5,660 bases of DNA from Pseudomonadota bacterium (GTDB taxonomy: Bacteria; Pseudomonadota; Gammaproteobacteria; Burkholderiales; Burkholderiaceae_D), in assembly GCA_023392035.1 (NCBI GenBank), contig JAEVZY010000179.1:1-5660 (forward strand), in the 5' to 3' direction. A program made the translations under genes and the position numbers. Shown here in pieces: positions 1 through 5,660 of the stretch. Within the stretch, counting starts at the first letter, position 1, and each line of letters begins with the position of its first letter. Below the pieces are notes generated by a model. That model was not told the DNA's origin, ran no database searches, and was given only the letters and a program-made list of their open reading frames with translations.

Positions 1-1380
1 ACGCGCAGGCCGGCGCATGGCAACTCCCGCCACCGCGTCGGCACAGGACTCAGGATTGCGAAAACAAGGCACACCCGCTTCCGACAGCAGGCGCAGGGCC
101 GGCTGCGCATCGGGCACCAGGAAGGCCGCCAGCTTGCGGCCGGCCTGGTGCATGGCAATCACCGGCTCCACCGCCCGTTCGGGAAAGTGGCGGGCGGAAG
201 ATCCGACCACCACCAGCGCCAGATCGAATTCCGGCGCGCTGCTCATCACATCCAGCGCCGCCAGCATCACTTCGGGCCGGGTGCCGGCCATGGTCAGATC
301 GAGGATGCGGCCCGCTTGCGCCTTCACCCCTGCCGCGGCCAGCCGCGCATGGGTGGCATCGCTTGCGCCTTGCACTTCGACGCCGCGCAAGGCGAGCTGG
401 TCCACCAGCATGGCGGCACCGCCGCCGGTGGTGGTGAGCACGCCCACCCGCAAGGGCCGGCTCTCAGGCGGCAATGCGCTCAGCAAGGGCGCCGCTTCCA
501 GAAAGCCTTCCAGCGTATGCAGGCGCGCAATGCCGCAATCGCGCAGGAAAGCATCGGCCACCGCGTCTTCGCCGGCCAGCGCACCGGTATGCGATTGCGC
601 AAGCTCCGCCGCCACTTTGCTGCGGCCCAGCTTGTAGGCCAGCACCGGTTTGCCTTTGCGCGCGGCGGCCAGCGCAAAAGCACGCAAGCGCGGCGCATCG
701 CGCAGCGATTCAAGGAACAGCAGATAAGCCTGGATGCGCGCGTCGTCCAGGCTGGCCTCGCAAATTTCTCCAAGCGAGAGATCGCACTCGCCGCCCACCG
801 ACACCATGCCGGCAAAGCCCAGTCCGCGTTCACGCGCGCGCGAAGCCAAGGCGCCCAGCATGCTGCCGCTTTGCGAGGCGAGGAACAGTCCGCCCTCGGA
901 CAGGCCAGGCTCGGCAAATGCCGCATTGGCAGACAGCACCAGACGATTGCCGGTGTTCACCAGCCCCAAAGAACTGGGACCCAGTATGCGCATGCCGCTG
1001 CGTTCGGCCAGTTCGCGCAATTGCCGTTCACGTTGCCGCCCCTCTTCGCCCGCCTCGGAAAATCCGCTGGCAAGAATGGAGACTACCGGCACACCGGCAC
1101 GCGCGCACTCCTCGGCGGCCGGCAGTACCGCTTCGGTCGGCAGCAAGAGATAGGCGTGCTCAGGCACTTCCGGCAGGGCTGAAACGCTGGGCCAGGCCGG
1201 CAAGTCCTGCACGCTTTCGCGCGCGCTGTTGACCGCGTACACGCGACCGGCGTAATCCCACAGGCGCAGGAAAGAAAGCGGCCGGCCGGCGGTCTTGCCG
1301 GCATCGTCAGAAGCGCCGACCAAGGCAATGCTTTGCGGCGCAAACAGTGCCCGGTACAAGGCGGCGCCGGTCAAGCTCAT
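1..1380 (-). CDS. NDP-forming acyl-CoA synthetase (acetate--CoA ligase, ADP-forming type), N-terminal 460 residues
   Basis: Translating the minus strand from ATG 1380 gives 460 uninterrupted codons to the left edge, so the 3' end is missing. Residues about 10-140 are a CoA-binding Rossmann domain: FAPQSIALVGASDD (13-26), VYAVN (48-52), an SILASGFSEAG segment (101-111) and LGPSSLGLVN (134-143). A succinyl-CoA synthetase-like domain follows, with FLASQSG (166-172), GMVSVGGECD (191-200) and SHTGALAG (263-270), where His264 matches the phosphorylated His of the family. A second such domain begins at VGVLTTTGGGAAMLVD (313-328). The usual product is about 700 residues with a C-terminal ATP-grasp domain, expected beyond the left edge. 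A separate ATP-grasp subunit is also possible, because the alpha subunit alone is about 460 residues. The enzyme makes an acyl-CoA from acid, CoA and NTP through a phosphohistidine. Beside an acyl-CoA dehydrogenase it probably supplies that enzyme's substrate. Confidence 0.92.
   Translation of the reverse strand, partial: MSLTGAALYRALFAPQSIALVGASDDAGKTAGRPLSFLRLWDYAGRVYAVNSARESVQDLPAWPSVSALPEVPEHAYLLLPTEAVLPAAEECARAGVPVVSILASGFSEAGEEGRQRERQLRELAERSGMRILGPSSLGLVNTGNRLVLSANAAFAEPGLSEGGLFLASQSGSMLGALASRARERGLGFAGMVSVGGECDLSLGEICEASLDDARIQAYLLFLESLRDAPRLRAFALAAARKGKPVLAYKLGRSKVAAELAQSHTGALAGEDAVADAFLRDCGIARLHTLEGFLEAAPLLSALPPESRPLRVGVLTTTGGGAAMLVDQLALRGVEVQGASDATHARLAAAGVKAQAGRILDLTMAGTRPEVMLAALDVMSSAPEFDLALVVVGSSARHFPERAVEPVIAMHQAGRKLAAFLVPDAQPALRLLSEAGVPCFRNPESCADAVAGVAMRRPAR
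1377..1380 (-). other. ATGA stop/start overlap coupling the dehydrogenase and synthetase genes
   Basis: On the minus strand the bases read ATGA: ATG (1380-1378) starts the synthetase gene and TGA (1379-1377) ends the acyl-CoA dehydrogenase. No Shine-Dalgarno precedes this ATG, so the downstream gene is probably translated by re-initiating ribosomes. This ties the two products to coordinated amounts. Confidence 0.85.
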
Positions 1381-2528
1381 TGCGCCGCGCGTTGCGAAAA
1401 ACTGCGCCCGAACACGCCTTCGGCGATGCGGTTCTTCAGCATCTCGATCGAGCCGCCGGCAATCATCCAGCCGCGCGTGCGGCGCACGCAGTATTCCACC
1501 AGCGCTTCCTGGCTGTAACCGAGCGCGCCCATCACCTGCATGGCTTCGTTGGCGACTTCATGGCCGGCCTGGTTGCAGGCCAGCTTGGCCATGGCGGTGG
1601 ATTGCGCAGAGGGCAGGCCATGCGCGCCTTCCAGCGCGGCGCGGTACAGCAGCAGTTGCGCCGACTCCAGCTTCAATGCCATCTCGGCGAATTTCCACTG
1701 TATGCCCTGGAATTCGCACAGCGCGCGACCGAACTGCTTGCGCACCTGCGCATGCTCGCGCGCGGTATCGAAGCAATAGCGGCCCAGGGCCAGCGCGCGC
1801 GAAGCATTGCCCAGACGCTCGACATTGAAGCCGGCGATCTGCTTCTTGAAGCCGCCCGTTCCCAGCAATAGATTGGAAGCGGGAATGCGGCACTGCTCGA
1901 AATACAACTGGCTCCATTCCTCGCCGCTCATGAAAGCCGAAGGCGCGCCGATGGAAAAGCCGGGCGTGCCGCGTTCCACCAGCACCGAGCCGATGCCGTC
2001 CACGCCGGGACCGAAGCGCACGTACACCAGGAACAGATCGGCGCTCGGACTGTGGGTGGAAAACACCTTGCTGCCATCGAGCACGATGCTGTCGCCGTCA
2101 AGCCGGGCGCTGGTTTTCAATTCGGTCACGGCCGAACCCGCATCCGGCTCCGACATGCCCAGCGCAATCACGCTGTCGCCGGCCAACAGGCCCGGCAACC
2201 AGCGCGCCTTCTGCTGCGCATTGGCGTATTCGACAAAGGTGCGGATCGGCCCGAAATTACCCGCCTGCACGATGTCGCCGCTCTTGGGACAGGCCTGCGC
2301 CACTTCCTGGATCGCCAGCACCGCCTGCAGCAGGCTGCCGCCCTGGCCGCCGTCCTGCTCGGCAAAGGCGATGCCGAGCAAGCCCTGTGCCGACAGCATG
2401 CGCGCCACATCGCACGGGTATTGCGCCGAGTGGGCACGGGCCAATGCGCCCGGCGCCAGCTTGTCGCGCGCAAAGCGGCGCACGCTGTCGGCGAATGCGC
2501 GGTCTTCCGGACTCAGTTCAAAATCCAT
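1377..2528 (-). CDS. Acyl-CoA dehydrogenase family flavoprotein
   Basis: The 383-residue product has the standard family length. Three domains are visible: N-terminal helical (about 6-118), middle beta (about 120-215) and C-terminal helical (about 227-376). The FAD/substrate motif ALGMSEPDAGSAV is at 122-134. The flavin segment HAQVRKQFGRALCEFQ is at 259-274 and QVMGALGYSQE at 331-341. The enzyme should form a 2,3-enoyl-CoA and pass electrons to ETF. The usual C-terminal base (Glu of the YEGT motif) is replaced: the sequence there is MIAGGSIEML, with Ala357. Instead Glu237 in FNVERL, directly before Arg238, sits where isovaleryl-CoA and long-chain enzymes carry their base. The ATG at 2528 lies 6 nt after the dehydrogenase stop, with a GAGG overlapping that stop. 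Its TGA overlaps the next ATG. The acyl substrate is not known; a branched or substituted acyl-CoA is possible. Confidence 0.94.
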   Translation of the reverse strand: MDFELSPEDRAFADSVRRFARDKLAPGALARAHSAQYPCDVARMLSAQGLLGIAFAEQDGGQGGSLLQAVLAIQEVAQACPKSGDIVQAGNFGPIRTFVEYANAQQKARWLPGLLAGDSVIALGMSEPDAGSAVTELKTSARLDGDSIVLDGSKVFSTHSPSADLFLVYVRFGPGVDGIGSVLVERGTPGFSIGAPSAFMSGEEWSQLYFEQCRIPASNLLLGTGGFKKQIAGFNVERLGNASRALALGRYCFDTAREHAQVRKQFGRALCEFQGIQWKFAEMALKLESAQLLLYRAALEGAHGLPSAQSTAMAKLACNQAGHEVANEAMQVMGALGYSQEALVEYCVRRTRGWMIAGGSIEMLKNRIAEGVFGRSFSQRAAQ

Positions 2529-2534
2529 TGCGCC

Positions 2535-4013
2535 TCAACCGGTGACAAAGGGATTGGCCCGATGGGGCTGGGTGGTGATCCACACGCTTTTGACCTGCAG
2601 GTATTCCTTGATCGCTTCCATGCCGCCTTCGCGGCCGATGCCGCTGCGCTTGTAGCCGCCGAAGGGGGTGGCGAAACTGGTGGCGCGATAGTTGTTGACC
2701 CAGATGGTGCCGGCGCGAATCCGGTCCACGCAGTAAAAGGCGCGATGCAGGTCGCGCGTCCAGACGCCGGCCGCCAGGCCATAGGGCACGGCATTGGCCA
2801 TGCGTATCGCTTCTTCTTCGTCGGCAAAGGGCAGCACACACAGCACCGGTCCGAACACTTCCTGCTGGGCGATGCGCATGTCGTTGCGAACGCCGGTGAA
2901 AATCGTCGGGGCAATGAACTGCCCCTGGCCATAGCCCTCGCCCTGCAGCGCATGCCCGCCCAGCACGCATTGCGCGCCGTCTTCCTTGGCCATGGCAATC
3001 ATCGCCAGGATTTTTTCCCATTGGGGCCGGGTGGCGATCGGGCCGACCTGGGTCTCGGGCAAGCAGGGATCGCCGATGCGCGCGGCGCCCGCCAACTCAA
3101 TCAGCTTGTCGACGAAGCGGTCGTGGATCGATTCATGCAGCAGCAGGCGCGAGCCGGCCAAGCAGGTCTGGCCGGACGCGGAAAAAATCCCGGCCACCGC
3201 GCCCTTCAACGCTTCGTCCAGATCGGCGTCCGCAAACACGATGTTGGGCGACTTGCCGCCCAGTTCCAGCGTGACTTTCTTGAAGTCGGCGGCGGCCGCC
3301 AGGTTGACCGCCACGCCGCCCGCCTCGCCACCGGTAAAGGCGATCTTGGCCACCAGCGGATGGCTTACCAGCGGCTCGCCGGCATCGGCCGCGGTGCCGG
3401 TGACGACATTCACCACGCCCGGCGGAAAGCCGGCTTCATGGCACAAGGCGGCCAACTCCAGCAAAGAAGCCGAAGTGAATTCCGAAGGCTTGATGACCAT
3501 GGTGTTGCCTGCCGCCAGCGCCGGCGCCATCTTCCACGCGGTCAGCGCCAGGGGGGAATTCCAGGGCGTGATGGCGGCCACCACGCCCAGCGGCTCGTAC
3601 TTCGTGTAGTTGAAGACGTCCTTGCGCGGCATGGGCGGCACGCTGCCGGCGATCTTGTCGGCCAGGCCGGCGTAGTAGTAGAACCACTGCGCAATGCCGC
3701 GCACCTGCTTGCTCACTTCCGACAGCAGCTTGCCGTTGTCGCGCTGCTCGATTTCTCCCAGGCTTTGCGCATCGCGCTCGATCAAAGCGGCCAGCTTGCG
3801 CAGCAAGGCGCCGCGCTGGGTCGCGCTCAGGCCGCTCCAGGCTTCGTCTTCGAAGGCGCGCCAGGCGGCCCGCACCGCGCGTTCCACATCGGCGGCATTG
3901 CCGGACGGGATGCGGGCCCAGGCGCGGCCGGAAAACGGCTCGGTCGATTCAAACCAGGCGCCGCTTTGCGGATCACACCACTGGCCGTCTATGTAGAGCT
4001 GGTAGCTTTGCAC
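2535..4013 (-). CDS. NAD(P)+-dependent aldehyde dehydrogenase (ALDH superfamily)
   Basis: From a GTG at 4013 the product has 492 residues, the usual ALDH length, and starts six residues before YIDGQW, the normal N-terminal landmark. An in-frame TTG at 4067 would add 18 residues lying inside the Bug gene; neither start has a clear Shine-Dalgarno, so the choice is uncertain. The catalytic set is complete (GTG numbering): Asn152 in TPWNSP, Glu250 in ELGGKS, and the nucleophile Cys284 in GQTCLAGSR. Lys175 and Glu178 in IKPSE contact the cofactor; Glu there usually favours NAD+ over NADP+. EVFGPVL (from Glu385) and the PFGGYKRSGIGRE tail are also intact. The general-base Glu250 argues for hydrolytic oxidation of an aldehyde to a free acid, not a CoA-acylating enzyme. 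The next gene starts 6 nt after the stop. A free-acid product would suit the downstream acyl-CoA synthetase. The substrate cannot be named from sequence. It is cytoplasmic. Confidence 0.95.
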   Translation of the reverse strand: MQSYQLYIDGQWCDPQSGAWFESTEPFSGRAWARIPSGNAADVERAVRAAWRAFEDEAWSGLSATQRGALLRKLAALIERDAQSLGEIEQRDNGKLLSEVSKQVRGIAQWFYYYAGLADKIAGSVPPMPRKDVFNYTKYEPLGVVAAITPWNSPLALTAWKMAPALAAGNTMVIKPSEFTSASLLELAALCHEAGFPPGVVNVVTGTAADAGEPLVSHPLVAKIAFTGGEAGGVAVNLAAAADFKKVTLELGGKSPNIVFADADLDEALKGAVAGIFSASGQTCLAGSRLLLHESIHDRFVDKLIELAGAARIGDPCLPETQVGPIATRPQWEKILAMIAMAKEDGAQCVLGGHALQGEGYGQGQFIAPTIFTGVRNDMRIAQQEVFGPVLCVLPFADEEEAIRMANAVPYGLAAGVWTRDLHRAFYCVDRIRAGTIWVNNYRATSFATPFGGYKRSGIGREGGMEAIKEYLQVKSVWITTQPHRANPFVTG

Positions 4014-4021
4014 GCGCGCAC

Positions 4022-5008
4022 TCAGTTGGTCATCGGCAGTTGCGCCTTCTTGATGAAGTCGCCCCAATACTGCTTTTGCTGCACCAGCATGCTGCGGAAC
4101 TGCTCGGGCGAAGGACTGGACACCGGCTCCAGGCCGATGTCGCGCAGGCGCGCCGCATAGTCGGGCTGGGTCGCCACCTCGGCCAGCACCGCATGCAATT
4201 TCTGGATGATGGGCTTGGGCGTTTTGGCCGGCGCGGCAATGCCCAGCCAGGCAATGGCATCGAAGCCGGGAACGGTCTCGGACATGGTCGGCACATCCGG
4301 CAGTGTCGGCGAGCGCTTGGGTGTGGTCACCGCCAGCGCGCGCAGCTTGCCGCCGCGGATATGGCCCAGCGGCGAAGGCAGGGAATCGATGAAAAACTGG
4401 ATCTGCCCGCCCATCAAGTCGGTCAGGGCTTGCGAAGCGCCCTTGTACGGCACATGCAGCAGCCTGGTATTGGTGGACTGCGCAAACAGCTCGCTCATCA
4501 GGAAAGGCGCGCTGCCGATGCCAAACGACCCGTAGGCGATCTTGCCCGGCTCCTTCTTCGCCGCGTTGGTCAGGTCAGCCACCGTGCGGTAGGGACTGTC
4601 GGCCGACACCACCAGCGCATAGGGGAAGGTCACGATTTGCGAAACCACCGCGAAATCGTCGATCGGGTCGAAGGGAAAGGACTTGCTGAAGTTGGGCGAG
4701 ACGGTATGCACCGTGGTCGACATCACCAGCAGGGTGTAGCCGTCGGGCGGCGCCTGCACCACCGCCTGCGATCCGATCTGGCCGGTGGCGCCCGGCTTGT
4801 TCTCCACCAGCACCGGCACGCCGAGCTTGGCGCTCATGCGCTCGCCCAGTGCGCGGGCGACGATGTCCACCGTGCCGGCCGGGGTCCAGGGCACGATCAG
4901 CCTGATCGGCTTGGAGGGCCAGTGGTCCTGGGCCATCGCGGCGGGTGTCGCCAGTGCCAGCCAGGCTGCCAGTGCGGTCAGTATCGCGGCTCTTCGGTGC
5001 AACTTCAT
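4022..5008 (-). CDS. Bug/TctC-family periplasmic solute-binding protein (tripartite tricarboxylate transporter type)
   Basis: The 328-residue product is the usual length for this family. Residues 1-26 form a Sec signal peptide: basic MKLHRR, a hydrophobic Ala/Leu core, and a likely cleavage at AMA|QD. The mature protein starts with the family pattern: WPSKPIRLIVPW, then PAGTVDIVAR (ligand loop 1), ENKPGATGQIG (about 66-76) and PPDGYTLLV. Later come VPYKGASQAL and a GKLRALAV segment, both typical of Bug proteins. Family members bind small carboxylates, amides or aromatic acids in the periplasm. Some deliver them to TctAB membrane components, while many are orphans. No TctA or TctB gene is in the window. 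The gene has a good Shine-Dalgarno and is followed almost at once by the dehydrogenase gene, so it probably captures the substrate of the encoded pathway. The family is very secure; the ligand is unknown. Confidence 0.95.
   Translation of the reverse strand: MKLHRRAAILTALAAWLALATPAAMAQDHWPSKPIRLIVPWTPAGTVDIVARALGERMSAKLGVPVLVENKPGATGQIGSQAVVQAPPDGYTLLVMSTTVHTVSPNFSKSFPFDPIDDFAVVSQIVTFPYALVVSADSPYRTVADLTNAAKKEPGKIAYGSFGIGSAPFLMSELFAQSTNTRLLHVPYKGASQALTDLMGGQIQFFIDSLPSPLGHIRGGKLRALAVTTPKRSPTLPDVPTMSETVPGFDAIAWLGIAAPAKTPKPIIQKLHAVLAEVATQPDYAARLRDIGLEPVSSPSPEQFRSMLVQQKQYWGDFIKKAQLPMTN
4931..5008 (-). other. Signal peptide coding region of the Bug-family protein
   Basis: Residues 1-26 have a basic N-region (K2, H4, R5, R6), an uninterrupted Ala/Leu/Ile-rich core and an Ala-X-Ala site (AMA) just before QDHW. 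There is no Cys at the cleavage site, so this looks like a signal peptidase I substrate and not a lipoprotein. The mature protein would be periplasmic. Confidence 0.85.
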
Positions 5009-5064
5009 TCGCTTCTCCCTGAGGCTGTGCTTCGGTTGAACGGCTGAAATGCTGGCCCAGGCTG
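5009..5064 (-). other. Short intergenic gap between hyuB-like gene and Bug gene
   Basis: This 56-bp spacer is the only intergenic space of any size in the window. It contains the Shine-Dalgarno of the downstream gene. I see no convincing -10/-35 pair and no GC-rich hairpin followed by a T-run. Read-through from the hydantoinase B-like gene into the binding-protein gene is therefore the simplest reading, although a weak internal promoter cannot be excluded by eye. Confidence 0.6.
5015..5020 (-). promoter_or_regulatory. Ribosome binding site of the Bug-family gene
   Basis: On the minus strand AGGGAG lies 6 nt before the ATG at 5008-5006. It is the strongest Shine-Dalgarno in the window. It fixes the start of the binding-protein gene, in agreement with the signal peptide that begins right at that ATG. 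Confidence 0.8.
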
Positions 5065-5660
5065 CTAGGCGCGTTGATACCCATAATACCGGCGCGCATG
5101 CTCGGGAGAAATCAGTTCATTGCGCAGGTCGCGTTCCACCAGCGCAGCATCGCGCTCCTGCGGATCGCCATAGCCGCCGCCGCCCGGGATATGGCTGACG
5201 ATGCGATCGCCCGCGCGCAAAATCACGTGGCGGCCGGCATCGTCGCTGGTGCCGCGTATGCTGAGAAAGCCCTTGGGCGCTTCGCCGCCACCCAATACGC
5301 CAGACGGCGGATAGATGAAGCGCCCGCCGCGGAAGCTGGCCAGCACATCGCCCACCGGACCCAGATCGCCATCCAGCATGCGCAACACATACTTCTGCCC
5401 GAAGCCGCCGCGGAAGCGCCCGGGGCCGGCCGAGTCCTGCCACAGCGAGCGCTCTTCCACCAGCATCGGCACTTCGCTTTCAATCACTTCGGCCGGCGTA
5501 TTGCCGACGTTGTAGGGGAAGGCCAGGCAGGACACGCCATCCTGGCCGGCGCGCGCACCGAGGCCGCCGCTGGACACATTGAAAGGCGCGAAATCGGCGC
5601 CGTCGGCGCGCTTGCCAAACATGTACTGGCCCCACATCGGCGTGGCGCCGGCGCCGGCAC
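5065..5660 (-). CDS. Hydantoinase B / 5-oxoprolinase-like subunit (HyuB family), C-terminal part only
   Basis: The reading frame is open to the right edge and ends at TAG (5067-5065), so only about the last 198 residues of a family that usually has 500-600 are visible. The true start lies outside; the Met codon at 5637 is internal. Family landmarks seen in order are GGLGARAGQDG (about 5565-5533), a stretch with an Asn-Thr-Pro-Ala-Glu core, DSAGPGRFRGGFG (about 5436-5398), and the closing PGGGGYGDP (5187-5161) followed by ERD. These match the conserved C-terminus of hydantoinase B proteins. Known members pair with a HyuA subunit for ATP-dependent hydrolysis of cyclic amides such as N-methylhydantoin or 5-oxoproline. 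Related proteins are subunits of acetone and acetophenone carboxylases, so hydrolysis versus carboxylation cannot be decided from this end. No HyuA is in the window; it would be expected upstream, beyond the right edge. The enzyme should be cytoplasmic. The family is confident, the substrate unknown. Confidence 0.93.
   Translation of the reverse strand, partial: AGAGATPMWGQYMFGKRADGADFAPFNVSSGGLGARAGQDGVSCLAFPYNVGNTPAEVIESEVPMLVEERSLWQDSAGPGRFRGGFGQKYVLRMLDGDLGPVGDVLASFRGGRFIYPPSGVLGGGEAPKGFLSIRGTSDDAGRHVILRAGDRIVSHIPGGGGYGDPQERDAALVERDLRNELISPEHARRYYGYQRA

Larger units (their letters stand above)
1..5660 (-). other. Probable single catabolic operon
   Basis: Five consecutive genes share the minus strand, with spacers of 56 bp, 8 bp (or a 46-bp overlap if the dehydrogenase starts at 4067), 6 bp and a 4-bp overlap. 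There is no terminator-like hairpin between them. Both outer genes continue past the window, so the operon's promoter, regulator, a probable HyuA partner and the rest of the synthetase are not visible. Co-transcription is inferred from spacing and orientation only. Confidence 0.75.

Noticed and set aside
480..926. Minus-strand frame of 148 codons
   Set aside because: It is an out-of-frame reading within the synthetase gene, which is continuous in another frame from 1380 to 1.
148..1182. A 344-codon plus-strand open frame
   Set aside because: It lies antisense to the acyl-CoA synthetase, has low-complexity composition and no domain. The minus frame has clear CoA-binding and phosphohistidine motifs.
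3303..3338. Possible local frameshift in the aldehyde dehydrogenase at the unusual FTGGEAGGVAV loop
   Set aside because: The distance from FTGG to ELGGKS is the canonical one, both flanks are in the same frame, and the other frames do not give a better match.
2052..4160. A 702-codon plus-strand open frame opposite the dehydrogenase genes
   Set aside because: It runs antisense across three well-supported genes, is rich in His, Gln, Arg and Gly with no recognisable domain, and is the kind of shadow frame that strong GC bias at third codon positions produces.
5029..5043. Small inverted repeat CCGTTCAACCG in the spacer before the Bug gene, considered as an operator
   Set aside because: Only GTT-C-AAC pairs perfectly; arms this short are expected by chance and no promoter elements flank it.
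4040..5047. A 335-codon plus-strand open frame
   Set aside because: It mirrors the Bug gene almost exactly and translates to a His/Arg/Gly-rich sequence without recognisable features.

Overview
The window is high-GC, tightly packed bacterial DNA. All five genes supported here lie on the minus strand, so transcription runs from the right edge to the left edge. A Bug/TctC-type periplasmic binding protein next to a hydantoinase B-like subunit and CoA-dependent catabolic genes is typical of Betaproteobacteria, especially Burkholderiales (Alcaligenaceae, Oxalobacteraceae or Comamonadaceae). That assignment is an inference from gene content and base composition. No rRNA or other taxonomic marker is present.

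Layout in transcription order: (1) about 5065-5660, the C-terminal third of a hydantoinase B / 5-oxoprolinase-type subunit, whose 5' part lies beyond the right edge; (2) 4022-5008, a complete Bug-family solute-binding protein with a signal peptide and a good Shine-Dalgarno; (3) 2535-4013 (or from 4067), an aldehyde dehydrogenase with all its catalytic residues; (4) 1377-2528, a complete acyl-CoA dehydrogenase; (5) 1-1380, the N-terminal 460 residues of an NDP-forming acyl-CoA synthetase, cut by the left edge. The gaps are 56 bp, 8 bp (or an overlap), 6 bp and a 4-bp ATGA overlap, so genes 2-5 look like one translationally coupled operon and gene 1 probably belongs to it. I saw no RNA gene, mobile element, CRISPR array, clear promoter or terminator.

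Read together, the genes suggest a catabolic pathway. A small organic acid or amide is bound in the periplasm, a ring or amide bond may be hydrolysed (or a ketone carboxylated) by the hydantoinase-like enzyme, an aldehyde intermediate is oxidised to the acid, the acid is activated to its CoA thioester, and the thioester is alpha,beta-dehydrogenated. The substrate cannot be read from the sequence. The most specific observation is that the acyl-CoA dehydrogenase lacks the usual C-terminal catalytic glutamate but has a glutamate at the alternative position used by isovaleryl-CoA and long-chain acyl-CoA dehydrogenases. Nothing here is clearly a new kind of system. The gene combination is the part that might represent an uncharacterised pathway.
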